Assembly (NCBI GenBank): GCA_016790815.1
Contig: JAEUOG010000057.1
Location: 1 to 42,512 of the forward strand
Reading direction: 5' to 3'
Origin: Dechloromonas sp.
Lineage (GTDB): Bacteria; Pseudomonadota; Gammaproteobacteria; Burkholderiales; Rhodocyclaceae
DNA: 42,512 nucleotides
Part shown: one piece after another, positions 23,740 through 33,565 of the stretch
Layout of the letters: each line of letters opens with the position of its first letter
Position numbering within the stretch: the first letter of the stretch is position 1
Made by a program: the position numbers and the translations under genes
The notes under the pieces: model-generated
Database searches by the model: none
The model's input: only the letters and a program-made list of their open reading frames with translations
What the model was told of the DNA's origin: nothing

Positions 23740-25898
23740 CGGAGTCGGAAACCGGCCGCGTCGTCGAATTTGCCATAGGCGGCATGACCTGTGCGGCGTG
23801 CTCCGCGCGCCTGGAAAAGGTATTGAACCGCCAGTCCGGCATGCAGGCCAACGTCAATCTGGCGGCTGAGCGGGCCCGCGTGCGCTTGTCGGCAGAGGCT
23901 GACGAAGCAGCCGTGGTGGCGGCAGTCGCCAAGGCCGGGTTTTCGGCGACCGTGGTCGATGCGCAAACCAGGGCGCACGAAAAAACCGAGAAATTGCGAG
24001 TCTACCGCAGCGAAATCAGGCGCTTCTGGATTTCGGTCGCCCTGACCCTGCCGCTGGTCGGACAGATGTTTTTCATGTTCGGCGAGCACGGCCACATGAA
24101 CGAACTTCCGCGCTGGTTCCAGCTGGCGCTGGCGACGCCGGTGCAGTTCTGGATCGGCTGGCGTTTTTACGACGGTGCTTTCAAGTCCCTGCGTGGCGGC
24201 GGGGCGAACATGGATGTGCTGGTTGCGCTCGGGACGAGCATGGCTTGGGGATTCTCCACAGTGGTGACCCTGTTCGCGCTGAATCAGCATGTGTATTTCG
24301 AGGGCGGCGCTGCGGTCATCACGCTGGTCCTGCTCGGCAAGTTGCTCGAAGCGCGGGCCAAAGCGCGGACATCGGAGGCTATCGAGTCGCTGATCAGGCT
24401 GCAGCCGAAGACGGCGCGCGTTGAACGCGACGGCCAGTGGATCGACATGCCGGTCGAAGCCCTGATGCCGGGAGACATTTTCCTCGTGCGGCCGGGCGAG
24501 AGCGTACCGGTCGATGGCGAGCTGATCGAAGGTGAATCGAGTGTCAATGAGGCGATGCTGACCGGCGAAAGCATGCCGGTGGGCAAGCAGGCCGGGGACA
24601 AGGTTTTTGCCGCCACAGCCAACGCCGAGGGGGCGATGCGCTGCCGGGCGACCGGCGTTGGCGAGCACACCCTGCTCGCCGGCATCATCCGCATGGTGGG
24701 CGAGGCGCAGGGTTCGAAGGCGCCGGTGCAGCGGCTGGCCGACCAGATTTCGGCTGTTTTCGTGCCGACGGTGTGTGCCATTGCCTTGCTTACCCTTGCA
24801 GGCTGGTGGTGGGCCACCGGCGATTTCGCCGAAGCGCTGGTCAATGCCGTTGCCGTGCTGGTCATTGCCTGCCCTTGCGCACTCGGGCTGGCGACGCCGA
24901 CGGCAATCATGGTCGGGACAGGGCAGGGGGCGCGGTCCGGTATTCTGGTCAAGAATGCCGAGGCGTTGGAGCGAGCCGAGAAAATCACCGTGCTGGCGCT
25001 GGACAAGACCGGAACATTGACCTGCGGATTGCCGCAAGTGACGGACGTCGTGCCCCACGGCCTAACGCGTGACGAAGCACTCGGGTTGGCTGCCGCGCTG
25101 GAAGAAAATTCCGAGCATCCGCTGGCGCGCGCTATTTTGGCGGCGACTCCTGCGGTCAACCGGAAAAAAGCGGCAAATTTCAAAGCCCAGCCGGGCTGTG
25201 GAGTCGAAGGCGTGGTCGACGGTCGGGCATTGCGCCTTGGGTCGCCGGACTGGCTAGGGCTGGCAGAGAGTTCCGTGGTGGCTGAATTGCAGCGAGCAGG
25301 CAAAACAGTGATGGTGCTGGCCGAGGGCGGGGAAACGCTGGCCCTGTTTGCCGTTGCCGACACCTTGCGACCGACCTCACAGGCAGCAGTCAAGCGACTG
25401 CGCGAGCGCGGCATCCGGGTTGTCATGCTGACCGGCGACAATGCGGCGACAGCGGCTGCCATCGCCGCGGAGGCGGGCATCGCGGAATTCCGGGCGGGTA
25501 TATTGCCTGGCGACAAGGCTGCAGCCATCAATGAATTGAAGTCGGGCGGCGGTTTGGTGGCCATGGTTGGCGACGGAATCAACGATGCCCCTGCTCTCGC
25601 CGCGGCAGACGTCAGCTTTGCCATCGGCGCCGGTTCTGACACGGCGGTGGAGGCGGCAGACCTGACATTGATTCGCAGCGACCTGACGAGTGTCGTCGAT
25701 GCAATTGATCTATCGGCGGCCACCTTGGGGAAGATCCGGCAAAATCTTTTCTTTGCCTTCATCTACAATGTACTGGGAATTCCGCTCGCTGCCCTTGGTT
25801 GGCTCAATCCGGTGGTGGCGGGGGCTGCAATGGCGATGAGTTCGGTGTCGGTGGTGTCGAACTCCCTTTTGCTGAAGCGCTGGCGCCCAGGGCGTTGA
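23736..25898 (+). CDS. Cu+-translocating P1B-type ATPase (CopA/CcoI-like)
   Basis: A 720-aa copper pump. One N-terminal heavy-metal domain with GGMTCAACS (C19, C22), eight predicted helices with the CPC motif (VIACPCALG), phosphorylation motif DKTGTLT, N-domain SEHPLARAI (HP motif) and hinge [12 protein letters not shown]. Start GTG 23736, overlapping uspA. The neighbours fnr, hemN and a SafE-like protein resemble cbb3-oxidase maturation clusters, so it may supply copper to cytochrome oxidase (CcoI role) rather than only detoxify. Residues about 472-484 ([12 protein letters not shown]), in a variable loop of the N-domain, are encoded by a copy of the dispersed repeat. Confidence 0.92.
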   Translation: MTESETGRVVEFAIGGMTCAACSARLEKVLNRQSGMQANVNLAAERARVRLSAEADEAAVVAAVAKAGFSATVVDAQTRAHEKTEKLRVYRSEIRRFWISVALTLPLVGQMFFMFGEHGHMNELPRWFQLALATPVQFWIGWRFYDGAFKSLRGGGANMDVLVALGTSMAWGFSTVVTLFALNQHVYFEGGAAVITLVLLGKLLEARAKARTSEAIESLIRLQPKTARVERDGQWIDMPVEALMPGDIFLVRPGESVPVDGELIEGESSVNEAMLTGESMPVGKQAGDKVFAATANAEGAMRCRATGVGEHTLLAGIIRMVGEAQGSKAPVQRLADQISAVFVPTVCAIALLTLAGWWWATGDFAEALVNAVAVLVIACPCALGLATPTAIMVGTGQGARSGILVKNAEALERAEKITVLALDKTGTLTCGLPQVTDVVPHGLTRDEALGLAAALEENSEHPLARAILAATPAVNRKKAANFKAQPGCGVEGVVDGRALRLGSPDWLGLAESSVVAELQRAGKTVMVLAEGGETLALFAVADTLRPTSQAAVKRLRERGIRVVMLTGDNAATAAAIAAEAGIAEFRAGILPGDKAAAINELKSGGGLVAMVGDGINDAPALAAADVSFAIGAGSDTAVEAADLTLIRSDLTSVVDAIDLSAATLGKIRQNLFFAFIYNVLGIPLAALGWLNPVVAGAAMAMSSVSVVSNSLLLKRWRPGR
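25149..25186 (+). repeat. Dispersed repeat, copy 8 (inside Cu-ATPase gene)
   Basis: TGCGGTCAACCGGAAAAA, then AGCGGCAAATTTCAAAG. In frame, encoding [12 protein letters not shown] between the HP motif and the rest of the nucleotide-binding domain, a loop that tolerates variation. Confidence 0.85.
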
Positions 25899-25919
25899 GA
25901 GGCAAGGACGAGGGATTCA

Positions 25920-27686
25920 ATGAGCGACGGGGGCAATGGCCAGACTGGCGGTGAGATCGAGCAGGGCGCAAGCCTGGAGGGAACGCCGACTGCGCTGGGT
26001 TCGCCAGCGTTTTTGGAACAGGAGGCTATGTTCCGGACCACGATGGAGGCCGCACAGGTCGGTATTTTTGTCCTGCAGGATCAACGATTCAAGTACGTCA
26101 ACCCGTACCTGACCTGTCTTTTCGGTTACAGCGCGGCCGAGATGGTAGATCACATGGGTCCGCTCGATGTCGTTGCACCTGAGCAGCATGCTTTTCTCAT
26201 CGAGCAAATGCAGGCGCGGGCAGCCGGCGTTCCCGGACACCAATACGAGATCCGTGCCTTGCACAAGGATGGTTCCGAGTTTCCGGCCATGATCTACGGC
26301 GCGCCCTCTGTGTTCGATGGCCGACCGGCCTCGGTAGGTACCCTGGTCGACATTTCTTCACAGAAGGCGGCCGAACAGCGTATCCGCGAACTGGCCGATT
26401 ACGATGTTCTGACCGGGTTGCCGAACCGGCGACTGTTGCGAGAGCGTTTCGTCCAGTTGCTGGCGACAGCCGAGCGAGAGAAATCTGAGATAGCCGTCAT
26501 TTTTCTCGACCTGGATCATTTCAAGCGGGTCAACGATTCGCTCGGCCACAGCGTAGGGGACGAGCTCCTGGTCGAGGTGTCGCGCCGGCTGGATACCGTG
26601 GTGCGGCGTATCGATACCGTGGCCCGACTCGGAGGGGACGAATTCATTTTTGCCATGCCGGATTTTCATACGGCTGCGGCTGCCGAAGTTGCGCAACGGC
26701 TGATTGACATTTTTGCCTGGCCATTTGAAGTGGCAGGGCACGAACTGACGGTGACGACATCGCTCGGCGTCTGCATCTATCCGCATGACGGGCAGGATCT
26801 CGAAACGCTGCTCAAGAATGCGGATACGGCGATGTACCGCGCCAAGGAGATCGGCCGGAACAATTTCCAGTTTTACGCGACCGAGATGAACACGGCGACG
26901 CTCGATCGTCTGCTCATGGAGAGCAACTTGCGGCGCGCGCTGGCGCAGAACGAGTTCGTTCTCCAGTATCAGCCTCTGGTTGATCTGGAAAACGGGGTGG
27001 TGGTCGGTGTCGAGGCACTGATCCGTTGGCAGCACCCAGAGCTCGGCATGATCATGCCGGACAATTTCATCCACGTTGCCGAGGAAACTGGGCTGATCAA
27101 CCCGATCGGCGACTGGGCGCTCTGCGAGGCCTCACGCCAAGCCAAAGCCTGGTGCGATGAGGGACTGCCGCCGGTGGTCATGGCCGTCAATGTGGCGCCC
27201 GTGCAGTTTCGCCAGCCCGGATTCGTCGAGATCGTTGCCGGTGCCCTGGCGGCCTCGGGCCTCGATGCCAGCCTGCTCGAACTGGAACTGACCGAACGGA
27301 CCGTGATGCATGACGCAGACATCAATCTGGGTACGCTTTCGGCGCTGCATCGCATGGGTGTTGAACTTTCGCTCGACGATTTTGGCACCGGATACTCATC
27401 GCTGGCATATCTCAAGCGTTTTCCGGTCGGCAAACTCAAAATTGACCGTTCGTTCGTCAACGATCTGGAAACCGACCCCGATGACTGGGCGATTGCCTCG
27501 ACCATTGTCAGCATGGGGCGCAGCCTGCGCATGACCGTTCTGGCCGAAGGCGTCGAAACTGGCGAACAGTTGGCCCAATTGCGTAAAATGGGCTGCGATA
27601 TGGCGCAAGGCTACTACTTCAGTCGTCCAACCTCGGCAGCAGGCATAGCCGATATCTTGCGCCAGCAACCCTTCACGAACAGGTAA
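25920..27686 (+). CDS. PAS-GGDEF-EAL cyclic-di-GMP signalling protein
   Basis: A 588-aa soluble protein. A PAS domain (about 35-155, with a PAC-like VDISSQKAAEQRI linker) is followed by GGDEF (about 160-320) and EAL (about 330-580). The GGDEF site is intact (RLGGDEFIFAMP). The EAL site is intact in its opening motif (VGVEALIRW), with DDFGTGYSSLAYLKRFPVGK and KIDRSFV. Both diguanylate cyclase and phosphodiesterase activity are possible. No membrane segment is seen. The start ATG 25920 has an AAGGACGAGG purine tract upstream. copZ follows after 5 bp and may be co-transcribed. Confidence 0.92.
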   Translation: MSDGGNGQTGGEIEQGASLEGTPTALGSPAFLEQEAMFRTTMEAAQVGIFVLQDQRFKYVNPYLTCLFGYSAAEMVDHMGPLDVVAPEQHAFLIEQMQARAAGVPGHQYEIRALHKDGSEFPAMIYGAPSVFDGRPASVGTLVDISSQKAAEQRIRELADYDVLTGLPNRRLLRERFVQLLATAEREKSEIAVIFLDLDHFKRVNDSLGHSVGDELLVEVSRRLDTVVRRIDTVARLGGDEFIFAMPDFHTAAAAEVAQRLIDIFAWPFEVAGHELTVTTSLGVCIYPHDGQDLETLLKNADTAMYRAKEIGRNNFQFYATEMNTATLDRLLMESNLRRALAQNEFVLQYQPLVDLENGVVVGVEALIRWQHPELGMIMPDNFIHVAEETGLINPIGDWALCEASRQAKAWCDEGLPPVVMAVNVAPVQFRQPGFVEIVAGALAASGLDASLLELELTERTVMHDADINLGTLSALHRMGVELSLDDFGTGYSSLAYLKRFPVGKLKIDRSFVNDLETDPDDWAIASTIVSMGRSLRMTVLAEGVETGEQLAQLRKMGCDMAQGYYFSRPTSAAGIADILRQQPFTNR

Positions 27687-27691
27687 ACGGC

Positions 27692-27898
27692 ATGGAAAAT
27701 ACGATCATCAAGGTCGGCGGCATGAGCTGCCAGGGATGCGTCAAGAACATCAGTGGTGTGCTCGGCGGCATGACGGGTGTGGCGAGCGCTGAAGTCTCGC
27801 TGGAGGCGGGCGAAGCCAAAGTGGCTTTCGACCCGCTGGCTGTTTCGCGCGATGCACTGGTCGGCGCGATTGAAGATGCCGGTTTCGACGCCGAATAA
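27692..27898 (+). CDS. Heavy-metal-associated (CopZ-like) copper chaperone
   Basis: A 68-aa single HMA domain with a ferredoxin-like fold. The metal site is GGMSCQGC (CxxC near residues 13-16); GVASAEVSLEAGEAKVAFDP and AIEDAGFDAE complete the fold. It likely hands Cu+ to the ATPase encoded 1.8 kb upstream. No own promoter was seen in the 5-bp gap from the GGDEF/EAL gene. Confidence 0.9.
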   Translation: MENTIIKVGGMSCQGCVKNISGVLGGMTGVASAEVSLEAGEAKVAFDPLAVSRDALVGAIEDAGFDAE

Positions 27899-27934
27899 AA
27901 ATCAAAACAACAGCAGTATTTCGAGAGAACAGCC

Positions 27935-28981
27935 GTGCCCGAAGAAAAAATCAGACTGACCCAGCTTTCCCATGGTGGCGGCTGCGGTTGCAAGATTGCG
28001 CCTGCAGTCCTGCAGCAAATTCTTGCCGGTGCCCCGTCGGGCATCATTCCGCCGCAACTGCTGGTCGGCACAGAAACCTGCGATGATGCGGCGGTTTACC
28101 AGATCAACCCGCAGCAGGCCATCGTCGCGACGACCGATTTTTTCATGCCGATTGTCGACGATCCCTACGATTTCGGTCGTATCGCCGCGACCAATGCCAT
28201 TTCCGACGTATACGCCATGGGCGGTACACCACTCTTCGCACTGGCCATCGTCGGCATGCCGGTCAATACGCTGCCGCTGGAAACCATAGGCAAGATCCTG
28301 CAGGGTGGTGAAGCCGTCTGTCGCGCCGCCTGCATTCCGATTGCCGGTGGTCACACCATCGACTCGGTCGAGCCGATCTATGGGCTGGTTGCCATCGGTA
28401 TCGTCAATCCGGCGCACCTCAAGCGCAATTCTGGCGCCAAGCCGGGTGACAAGCTGATCCTCGGCAAGCAACTGGGGGTTGGCGTCTATAGCGCCGCACT
28501 GAAGAAGGATCAGCTCCACGCCAGTGATTACGAGGCGATGGTTGAGTCCACTACCCAACTGAACACGCCGGGGCCGATGCTGGCCTGCCTTGACGGTGTA
28601 CACGCCATTACTGACGTAACCGGTTTCGGGTTAGCCGGTCACCTCATGGAAGTTTGCAAGGGCAGCAAGGTGCGCGCCAAGGTGAACTACGCGGATTTGC
28701 CCGTGCTTGCCCGTGCCCGCGAATTTGTTGATGCGGGCTACGTGACCGGCGCCTCGGCCCGGAACTGGTCTAGCTACGGTGAAGGGGTCAGTCTTGCGGT
28801 CGACCTCGAAAAAGCGGCAAAAACGCTGCTTACCGACCCGCAAACCTCGGGCGGTCTGCTTGTTTCATGCACGGCCGATACGGTGACCGAAGTTCTTTCG
28901 CTATTTTTGCAGCAGGGGTTCTCGCACGTTTCGGTGATCGGCGAAGTTAGCGAAGGCGAGCCAGGTATCGACGTTATTTGA
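27935..28981 (+). CDS. selD: Selenide, water dikinase
   Basis: A 348-aa enzyme that makes selenophosphate from selenide and ATP. The glycine-rich N-terminal segment GGGCGCK carries C17, C19 and K20; the reactive residue is Cys, not selenocysteine. An AIRS-type ATP-binding core follows (TTDFFMPIVDDPYDFGRIAATNAISDVY in part) and DPQTSGGLL lies near the end. Start GTG 27935. The user pathway (selC/selA or mnmH) is not in the window. A stretch at 28795-28830 resembles a degenerate dispersed repeat in frame. Confidence 0.94.
   Translation: MPEEKIRLTQLSHGGGCGCKIAPAVLQQILAGAPSGIIPPQLLVGTETCDDAAVYQINPQQAIVATTDFFMPIVDDPYDFGRIAATNAISDVYAMGGTPLFALAIVGMPVNTLPLETIGKILQGGEAVCRAACIPIAGGHTIDSVEPIYGLVAIGIVNPAHLKRNSGAKPGDKLILGKQLGVGVYSAALKKDQLHASDYEAMVESTTQLNTPGPMLACLDGVHAITDVTGFGLAGHLMEVCKGSKVRAKVNYADLPVLARAREFVDAGYVTGASARNWSSYGEGVSLAVDLEKAAKTLLTDPQTSGGLLVSCTADTVTEVLSLFLQQGFSHVSVIGEVSEGEPGIDVI
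28793..28829 (+). repeat. Possible degenerate dispersed repeat inside selD
   Basis: TTGCGGTCGACCTCGAAAAA followed by GCGGCAAAAACGCTG. It matches the spacing and both boxes but encodes AVDLEKAAKTL, plausible native SelD sequence, so chance resemblance is not excluded. Confidence 0.35.
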
Positions 28982-28999
28982 GGGCGTCGTGCCGACTGA

Positions 29000-29045
29000 A
29001 GCCACAAGTCAGCCGGTCGGCTGGGTCGTGGCTCAGCGCTTTTTC
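29000..29045 (+). terminator. Rho-independent terminator after selD
   Basis: An outer stem AGCCAC/GTGGCT (29000-29005, 29028-29033) and an inner stem CAGCC/GGCTG (29010-29014, 29019-29023) are followed by CTTTTTCTTC. It overlaps the stop codon of the convergent kinase gene. Confidence 0.65.
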
Positions 29046-31793
29046 TTCTCCAGCCAACGGAGCAAGGTGGCGTAGAGGAGGTCAGGCTCGACGGGCTTGG
29101 CGATAAAGTCGTTCATGCCGGCAGCCAGGCAGCTTTGCCGGTCATCTTCGAACACGTTGGCGGTCATTGCCAGAACTGGGGTGTGTGCCAGGTTGCTGTT
29201 GGCACGAATCAGTCGCGTTGCGGCCAATCCGTCCATTTCGGGCATCTGCATGTCCATCAGGATGATATCGTAGCCACCGAGCATGGACATTTCGACGGCC
29301 TGCAGGCCATTGTCGGCACAGTCGACGATGAAGCCAAGGGGTTCGACCATCAGTTCGCGGGCAACTTCCTGATTGATGTAGTCATCTTCGGCCAGGAGAA
29401 TTCGTGTGCCTGGGTAGCGCTCTCGAAGAAGCCGGTCGGGGTGGCTGTCTTGTGCTGATGAGTAGTGCGCCGGCCCCGCCAGATCCCGATCGCTGCGTTC
29501 GAATGACAGGGTAAAGGCAAATTCGCTACCGGCGCCGGGGCTGCTTTCGATCGTTATTTCACCCCCCATGAGCCGCGCCAGTTGCTGGCTGATAGCAAGA
29601 CCAAGGCCCGTGCCGCCATACTTTCGGGTGGTCGAACCATCGGCCTGCTCAAACGTCGAAAACAGCCTTTGCTGAATGTCCTGGGCAATTCCGATGCCGG
29701 TATCCGTGACCGCAAAGCGGATGGTGCAGCTATGTTCCTCATTCGCCACTTGGCGCGACTCAATCGTGACGGTGCCGCGATCCGTAAACTTGATGGCGTT
29801 GCTGACGAGATTGACCAGGATCTGCTGCAGGCGCATCGGGTCGCCGACCAGCGGCAAGGTCGCAATGCTCTCCGGCGCATCACAATGCAGCTTCAGATCC
29901 TTTGCCATCGCCTGATCATGAAAAAGGCTGATGATGTTGCTGAACAGGTTTCCAACCTTGAACTCGGTCCGCTCGAGCGTGAGCTTTTCCGCCTCGATCT
30001 TGGAGAGGTCGAGAATGTCGTTGAGCAACTGCAGCAGGTGATGGGCCGATGCCCCGATCTTGTCGAGACGGCTCTCTTGGACAGGGTCATCGTTATGGCG
30101 CGCGACGATGTGCGTAAGGCCAATGATGGCATTCATCGGGGTGCGTAGTTCGTGGCTCATGTTGGCGAGGAACATGCTCTTGGCACGGTTGGCAGATTCG
30201 GCTGCTTCCTTGGCAATCGCGAGCGCCGAGGTGCGTTCCGTGACAAGTTCCTCGAGATGGTCGCGATGGCGCGTCAACTCCACTTCGCTCTGCTTGCGTG
30301 CCGTGATGTCGCGCGACAGTACGATGAATCGGGGGTGCTCATCCTGCCCCGGTTTGCATGCAGTCGAAAGTTCGAACCAGGCCTCGCCCTGAGGCAGGGG
30401 GAGGCGGATTTGCTGCCCGTAACTTGTCCCCTCGGCCTTGGCTTCGCGCAGTGCTTCGAGAATGGTGCTGGCCGCTTCTGCCGGAAGGGCGTCGGTGACA
30501 GTTCGGCCAAGCAAGGTTTCACGGCTGCTTACCAAAAGATCCTGATTGGCTGCCCATACATTCAGATAGCGGCCCTCGTCATCCACTTCGAACAGCAGGT
30601 CGGGGATGGCGCGTAAGGTGGTGTCCAGATCGGCTGTTCGATCCGCGACGAGCTGTTCGAGCCTGTCATGCGTGTGTTCGATATTTTCGGCCATGTGGTT
30701 GAAAGCATCGGACAGCGCGACTATTTCGACGGTGCCGCCAGAAGAAGACGCGGGTACGCGAGCGGAATAGTCGCCTTGCCCCAGCCTGGATGCAGCTTTG
30801 CCCAGCGCACTGAGTGGTCGCGCCAGGCGCACAGATCAATGCCATGGCGAGCAGCATCAACAATAGCCCGGCCACCAACAGCCTTTGCGCGTCATCCTGC
30901 AGTTGTACCAGAGCCTCCTCGACAACCAGCGAGTGCCGCAGCGTCCAGCCCTGGCTACCGCCCAACGGAATATGCCGGTAAACAACCAACAACTCCTGGC
31001 CTCTGGCATCGCGTTCGATTATCGACCCTTCGAAACCGTCGGCCACCTGGCTGTAAAAACGGAGAGGCTTTGAAGGTTCGGCTTCGGCAGGAAATTGCGT
31101 GATCAATCCGCCTTCATTGTCAAACAGTTGTGCGGTCCGGTGCATGCCGGTTCCGGACCCCGCGAACAGCGATTGGTCGAGGAGCAGTGCGTTTGATTCA
31201 AGCAGTACAAAAAGCAGCCCGGCCAGTTTGCCATTTGTGTAGCCCTCTTCGTCGGGTGCCAGAACCTGCCGGACAATGGCCAGCGTCTTTCCTTGCGTGT
31301 CGTTGAACTCCGTGAGGATTTCCTGCGCGCCGGGCCGACTCGCCCGTGCCAACAGGTCTTGGTCGCTGAATGGCTGCCCGATAACTGATTTGTCACTGGA
31401 TGCAATGATTTGCCCATTCGGGAGAATGAGCCGCATGGCCTGAAATCTATCCGGGTAGGCGCGTTGTGTTCGCTGGAACACGCGTTCGAAATTGCCCTGG
31501 ATCAGTTCATGGTTTGTCTGGTCGTAGTGGGTCAGTTGCTCGGCGATGGACTTGTTTTCCGCTACCGTCAGGACGTCGCCCCGTCGCTCGATGAGGGAGG
31601 CAATGATCGCCGCCCGCTGATGATCGGCCAAGAGTTCCTGCATGCGCGTTGCCTCGGCCAGTCGCTGGTCGCTGGCGCCTTGGAGCCCTATCGCGGGCAG
31701 GCCGTAGAACCAGAGCGCAAACAGGGCGCCCATCGCAACCAGGAAAAACGTTGCGAAGTACGCTGCAATGCGCTGGGCGAAGGATCGGATCAT
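29033..31793 (-). pseudogene. Hybrid sensor histidine kinase split by a frameshift in the HAMP region
   Basis: Two overlapping frames together make one hybrid kinase. The first (31793 down to about 30836) has TM1 (about residues 9-31), a large periplasmic sensor domain and TM2 ([17 protein letters not shown]). It then leaves frame; the rest of that frame is nonsense-like. The second (from GTG 30832 to 29033, 599 aa) begins inside HAMP ([17 protein letters not shown]) and continues with PAS ([18 protein letters not shown]), HisKA ([12 protein letters not shown]), ATPase ([17 protein letters not shown]) and a REC domain ([12 protein letters not shown]). ALI should join VRLARPL, so the change is one extra base or two missing near 30830-30836. 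A sequencing error, a recent mutation or a genuine two-protein split are possible. The substrate-binding-protein gene lies 18 bp upstream. Confidence 0.85.
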
Positions 31794-31811
31794 GGCAGCG
31801 GGCGGCAGGCT

Positions 31812-32903
31812 TCAGGGGGCATAGTCGAAACTATCCACGGCGTAACGCCGCGGTTCACTCAGGACCTTGGCCAGCCCGTCGTAGGAGAGTGCGTCCGCGA
31901 CGTTTTCCCATTTTCCGGCGTCGGGAAGCTTTCCCTTATCTTTCAGGAAACGGAATTCGCTTTGCAGCGGGGGGCTGCCGGCAGGATAGAGAATGACGGG
32001 TGCCGAAGGAATGTTCAGAATTTCGCGTCGGGTAATCGCCATTACCTGGTTGACCGGCACTTCCGTAGCCAGGGCTGAGAAGGCACGTCCATCCGCGATA
32101 GCCCAATTGGCTGCCGTTTCGAGATTCATCCGGCTGCGGCGCATCCATTCGATGGCGCGAACGTAGCCTGCAATGAGAACGCGTGCAGCTTCGGGCGAGC
32201 GCTTTTCAAAGGACTTGCTGATGACGAAATAGTCCGAGCTCAGCCCGCGAAAGACGGTGCGGTTTTTGGCGTTGCGGGCCAGAGCGGCCGTGGGGCCTGG
32301 TTCCCAGGCGGCAAAGGCATCGATCTTTCCCTCCTCCAGTGCATCGGGCATCTGGTCGACTGCCATGGGAACGAGGGTGACGTCAGCCTCGCTCAGGCCG
32401 GCCGAACGCAGGCCCTGAAGCAGCGTGTGATGGGCGCTCGACGTGTCCACGTAGGCGATACGCTTGCCTGCCAGATTGCGAACCTGAATTTCACCCTTGG
32501 CGACGATCGACGTCGAGGTTTGCTTGACCAGGCCTACGATCCAGACATCACCCCGTGAGGCAGCCAGAATGGTAGGTACATCGCCAATCAGTCCGGCTTC
32601 GAGACGCTGATCTGCAAGCAAGGGGATCATGTCGGCGCCGCGCCGGAAGGGGTGACTGCGCAACGGGGTGCCGAGTTTGGCTAGCGCTTCGATCATCAAG
32701 CGGTCATGGCGCATCACGGCACTGATGACGCCGGACGGATAGCCGTGCGGCTGCGTGCCAAGGTCGATGGCGGGGGACGCCGGCGTGAGGCCATACTGCT
32801 CGACATATTCCGCGCTCAGCGCGGCGGTGGACAGCAGCAAAGCCGGCAGCAGAAAGGCCAGCGAAAAGAAGTGCCTCGCTCGAATGACTGGTGTCTCGTC
32901 CAC
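31812..32903 (-). CDS. Periplasmic substrate-binding protein, SsuA/NMT1-like
   Basis: A 363-aa exported protein (hydrophobic signal about residues 10-31, cleaved near LSA-EYV). The fold is that of sulfonate/nitrate/taurine-type binding proteins: AGLIGDVPTILAASRGDVWIVGL, LAGKRIAYVDTSSAHHTLLQGL and DAFAAWEPGP. No permease or ATPase gene is nearby; instead the sensor-kinase gene starts 18 bp downstream, so it probably presents a ligand to that kinase. Start GTG 32903 with GAGGGAAG upstream. The ligand is unknown; an aliphatic sulfonate or similar anion is only a family-based guess. Confidence 0.83.
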   Translation of the reverse strand: MDETPVIRARHFFSLAFLLPALLLSTAALSAEYVEQYGLTPASPAIDLGTQPHGYPSGVISAVMRHDRLMIEALAKLGTPLRSHPFRRGADMIPLLADQRLEAGLIGDVPTILAASRGDVWIVGLVKQTSTSIVAKGEIQVRNLAGKRIAYVDTSSAHHTLLQGLRSAGLSEADVTLVPMAVDQMPDALEEGKIDAFAAWEPGPTAALARNAKNRTVFRGLSSDYFVISKSFEKRSPEAARVLIAGYVRAIEWMRRSRMNLETAANWAIADGRAFSALATEVPVNQVMAITRREILNIPSAPVILYPAGSPPLQSEFRFLKDKGKLPDAGKWENVADALSYDGLAKVLSEPRRYAVDSFDYAP

Positions 32904-33059
32904 GGTCTTCCCTCAGGATTGTGCACGGCGTGTTTTTTTCAGTCGCCCACCTTTTCAGGATAGCTCAAAAATGGCGAATAGCGCGCCAGAGCGTGGCAAA
33001 TCCGGTATTTTTAGTGATGTTATTAGACGGCTCGGGCGATGTTGCCGCCAAAGGCTCGT

Positions 33060-33098
33060 TCTGCGGTCGACCTGGAAAAACGGCCAAAAACGAATTCG
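33060..33098 (+). repeat. Dispersed repeat, copy 9
   Basis: TCTGCGGTCGACCTGGAAAAA, split here as TCTGCGGTCGACC and TGGAAAAA, then CGGCCAAAAACGAATTC. In the 249-bp gap between the substrate-binding-protein and bfd genes, 55 bp beyond the bfd stop; nothing else was recognised in that gap. Confidence 0.88.
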
Positions 33099-33152
33099 GC
33101 TATCGGGCGCTTTGGTGGTGCCCGGGATATGTTGTCTGGCCGAGGCCTGGTC

Positions 33153-33356
33153 TCAGGCGGCGAGCGGAACGCACTCGCTGGTGTGGGCAGCGCAGTGATG
33201 GGCTTCCTTGAGGCATTCTCGTGCGCAAGATGCGCAGCGGCCGCAGTCGGCGGTCACCCCGAGGTCGCGCCGGAGATCGCGCAAGGTTCTGGCGCCGCCT
33301 TGCACGGCTTCGAAAATCTGTCGGTCAGTGACTGCTTTGCAGACGCAGACGTACAT
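33153..33356 (-). CDS. bfd: Bacterioferritin-associated ferredoxin
   Basis: A 67-aa [2Fe-2S] protein. Cluster cysteines C4 and C6 (MYVCVCKAVT) and C38, C41 (CGRC) match the BFD domain; two more cysteines (C44, C48) lie in the tail. It reduces Fe(III) in bacterioferritin to release iron under starvation. A Fur-like palindrome directly upstream fits this, and the bacterioferritin genes lie 200 bp away on the same strand. Confidence 0.92.
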   Translation of the reverse strand: MYVCVCKAVTDRQIFEAVQGGARTLRDLRRDLGVTADCGRCASCARECLKEAHHCAAHTSECVPLAA

Positions 33357-33377
33357 GAACTGCTCCTGATCACCATG

Positions 33378-33392
33378 TGAGAATGGTTCTCA
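33378..33392 (-). promoter_or_regulatory. Fur-box-like palindrome upstream of bfd
   Basis: TGAGAA-TGG-TTCTCA is a perfect 6-3-6 palindrome, with a second related half-site (TTGAGAACCATTGTCAA) at 33402-33420. AT-rich, 22 bp upstream of the bfd start; iron repression through Fur is inferred. Confidence 0.7.
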
Positions 33393-33516
33393 TCTTATGT
33401 TATTGAGAACCATTGTCAACAACTAGTTTGGTCTTTGAGGTTCGCGACAAGCCGCTACCCCGATTCAAGCATCGAGCAAATCACGAACCAGCCTGGCTGA
33501 AGCCGCCCAGATACGA

Positions 33517-33543
33517 AAAAGCCGCAGACTGGCTGCGGCTTTT
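33517..33543 (-). terminator. Bidirectional-looking terminator after the bacterioferritin genes
   Basis: AAAAGCCGCAG (33517-33527) and CTGCGGCTTTT (33533-33543) form a perfect 11-bp stem with a 5-nt loop and U-tracts on both strands. Confidence 0.85.
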
Positions 33544-33565
33544 GGGTGGGGCAGGCAGAGTGGCC

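Noticed and set aside
27419-27450. TTTTCCGGTCGG in the EAL domain resembling a reverse repeat
   Set aside because: It encodes the conserved EAL motif FPVGKLKIDRSF and does not continue into the rest of the repeat.
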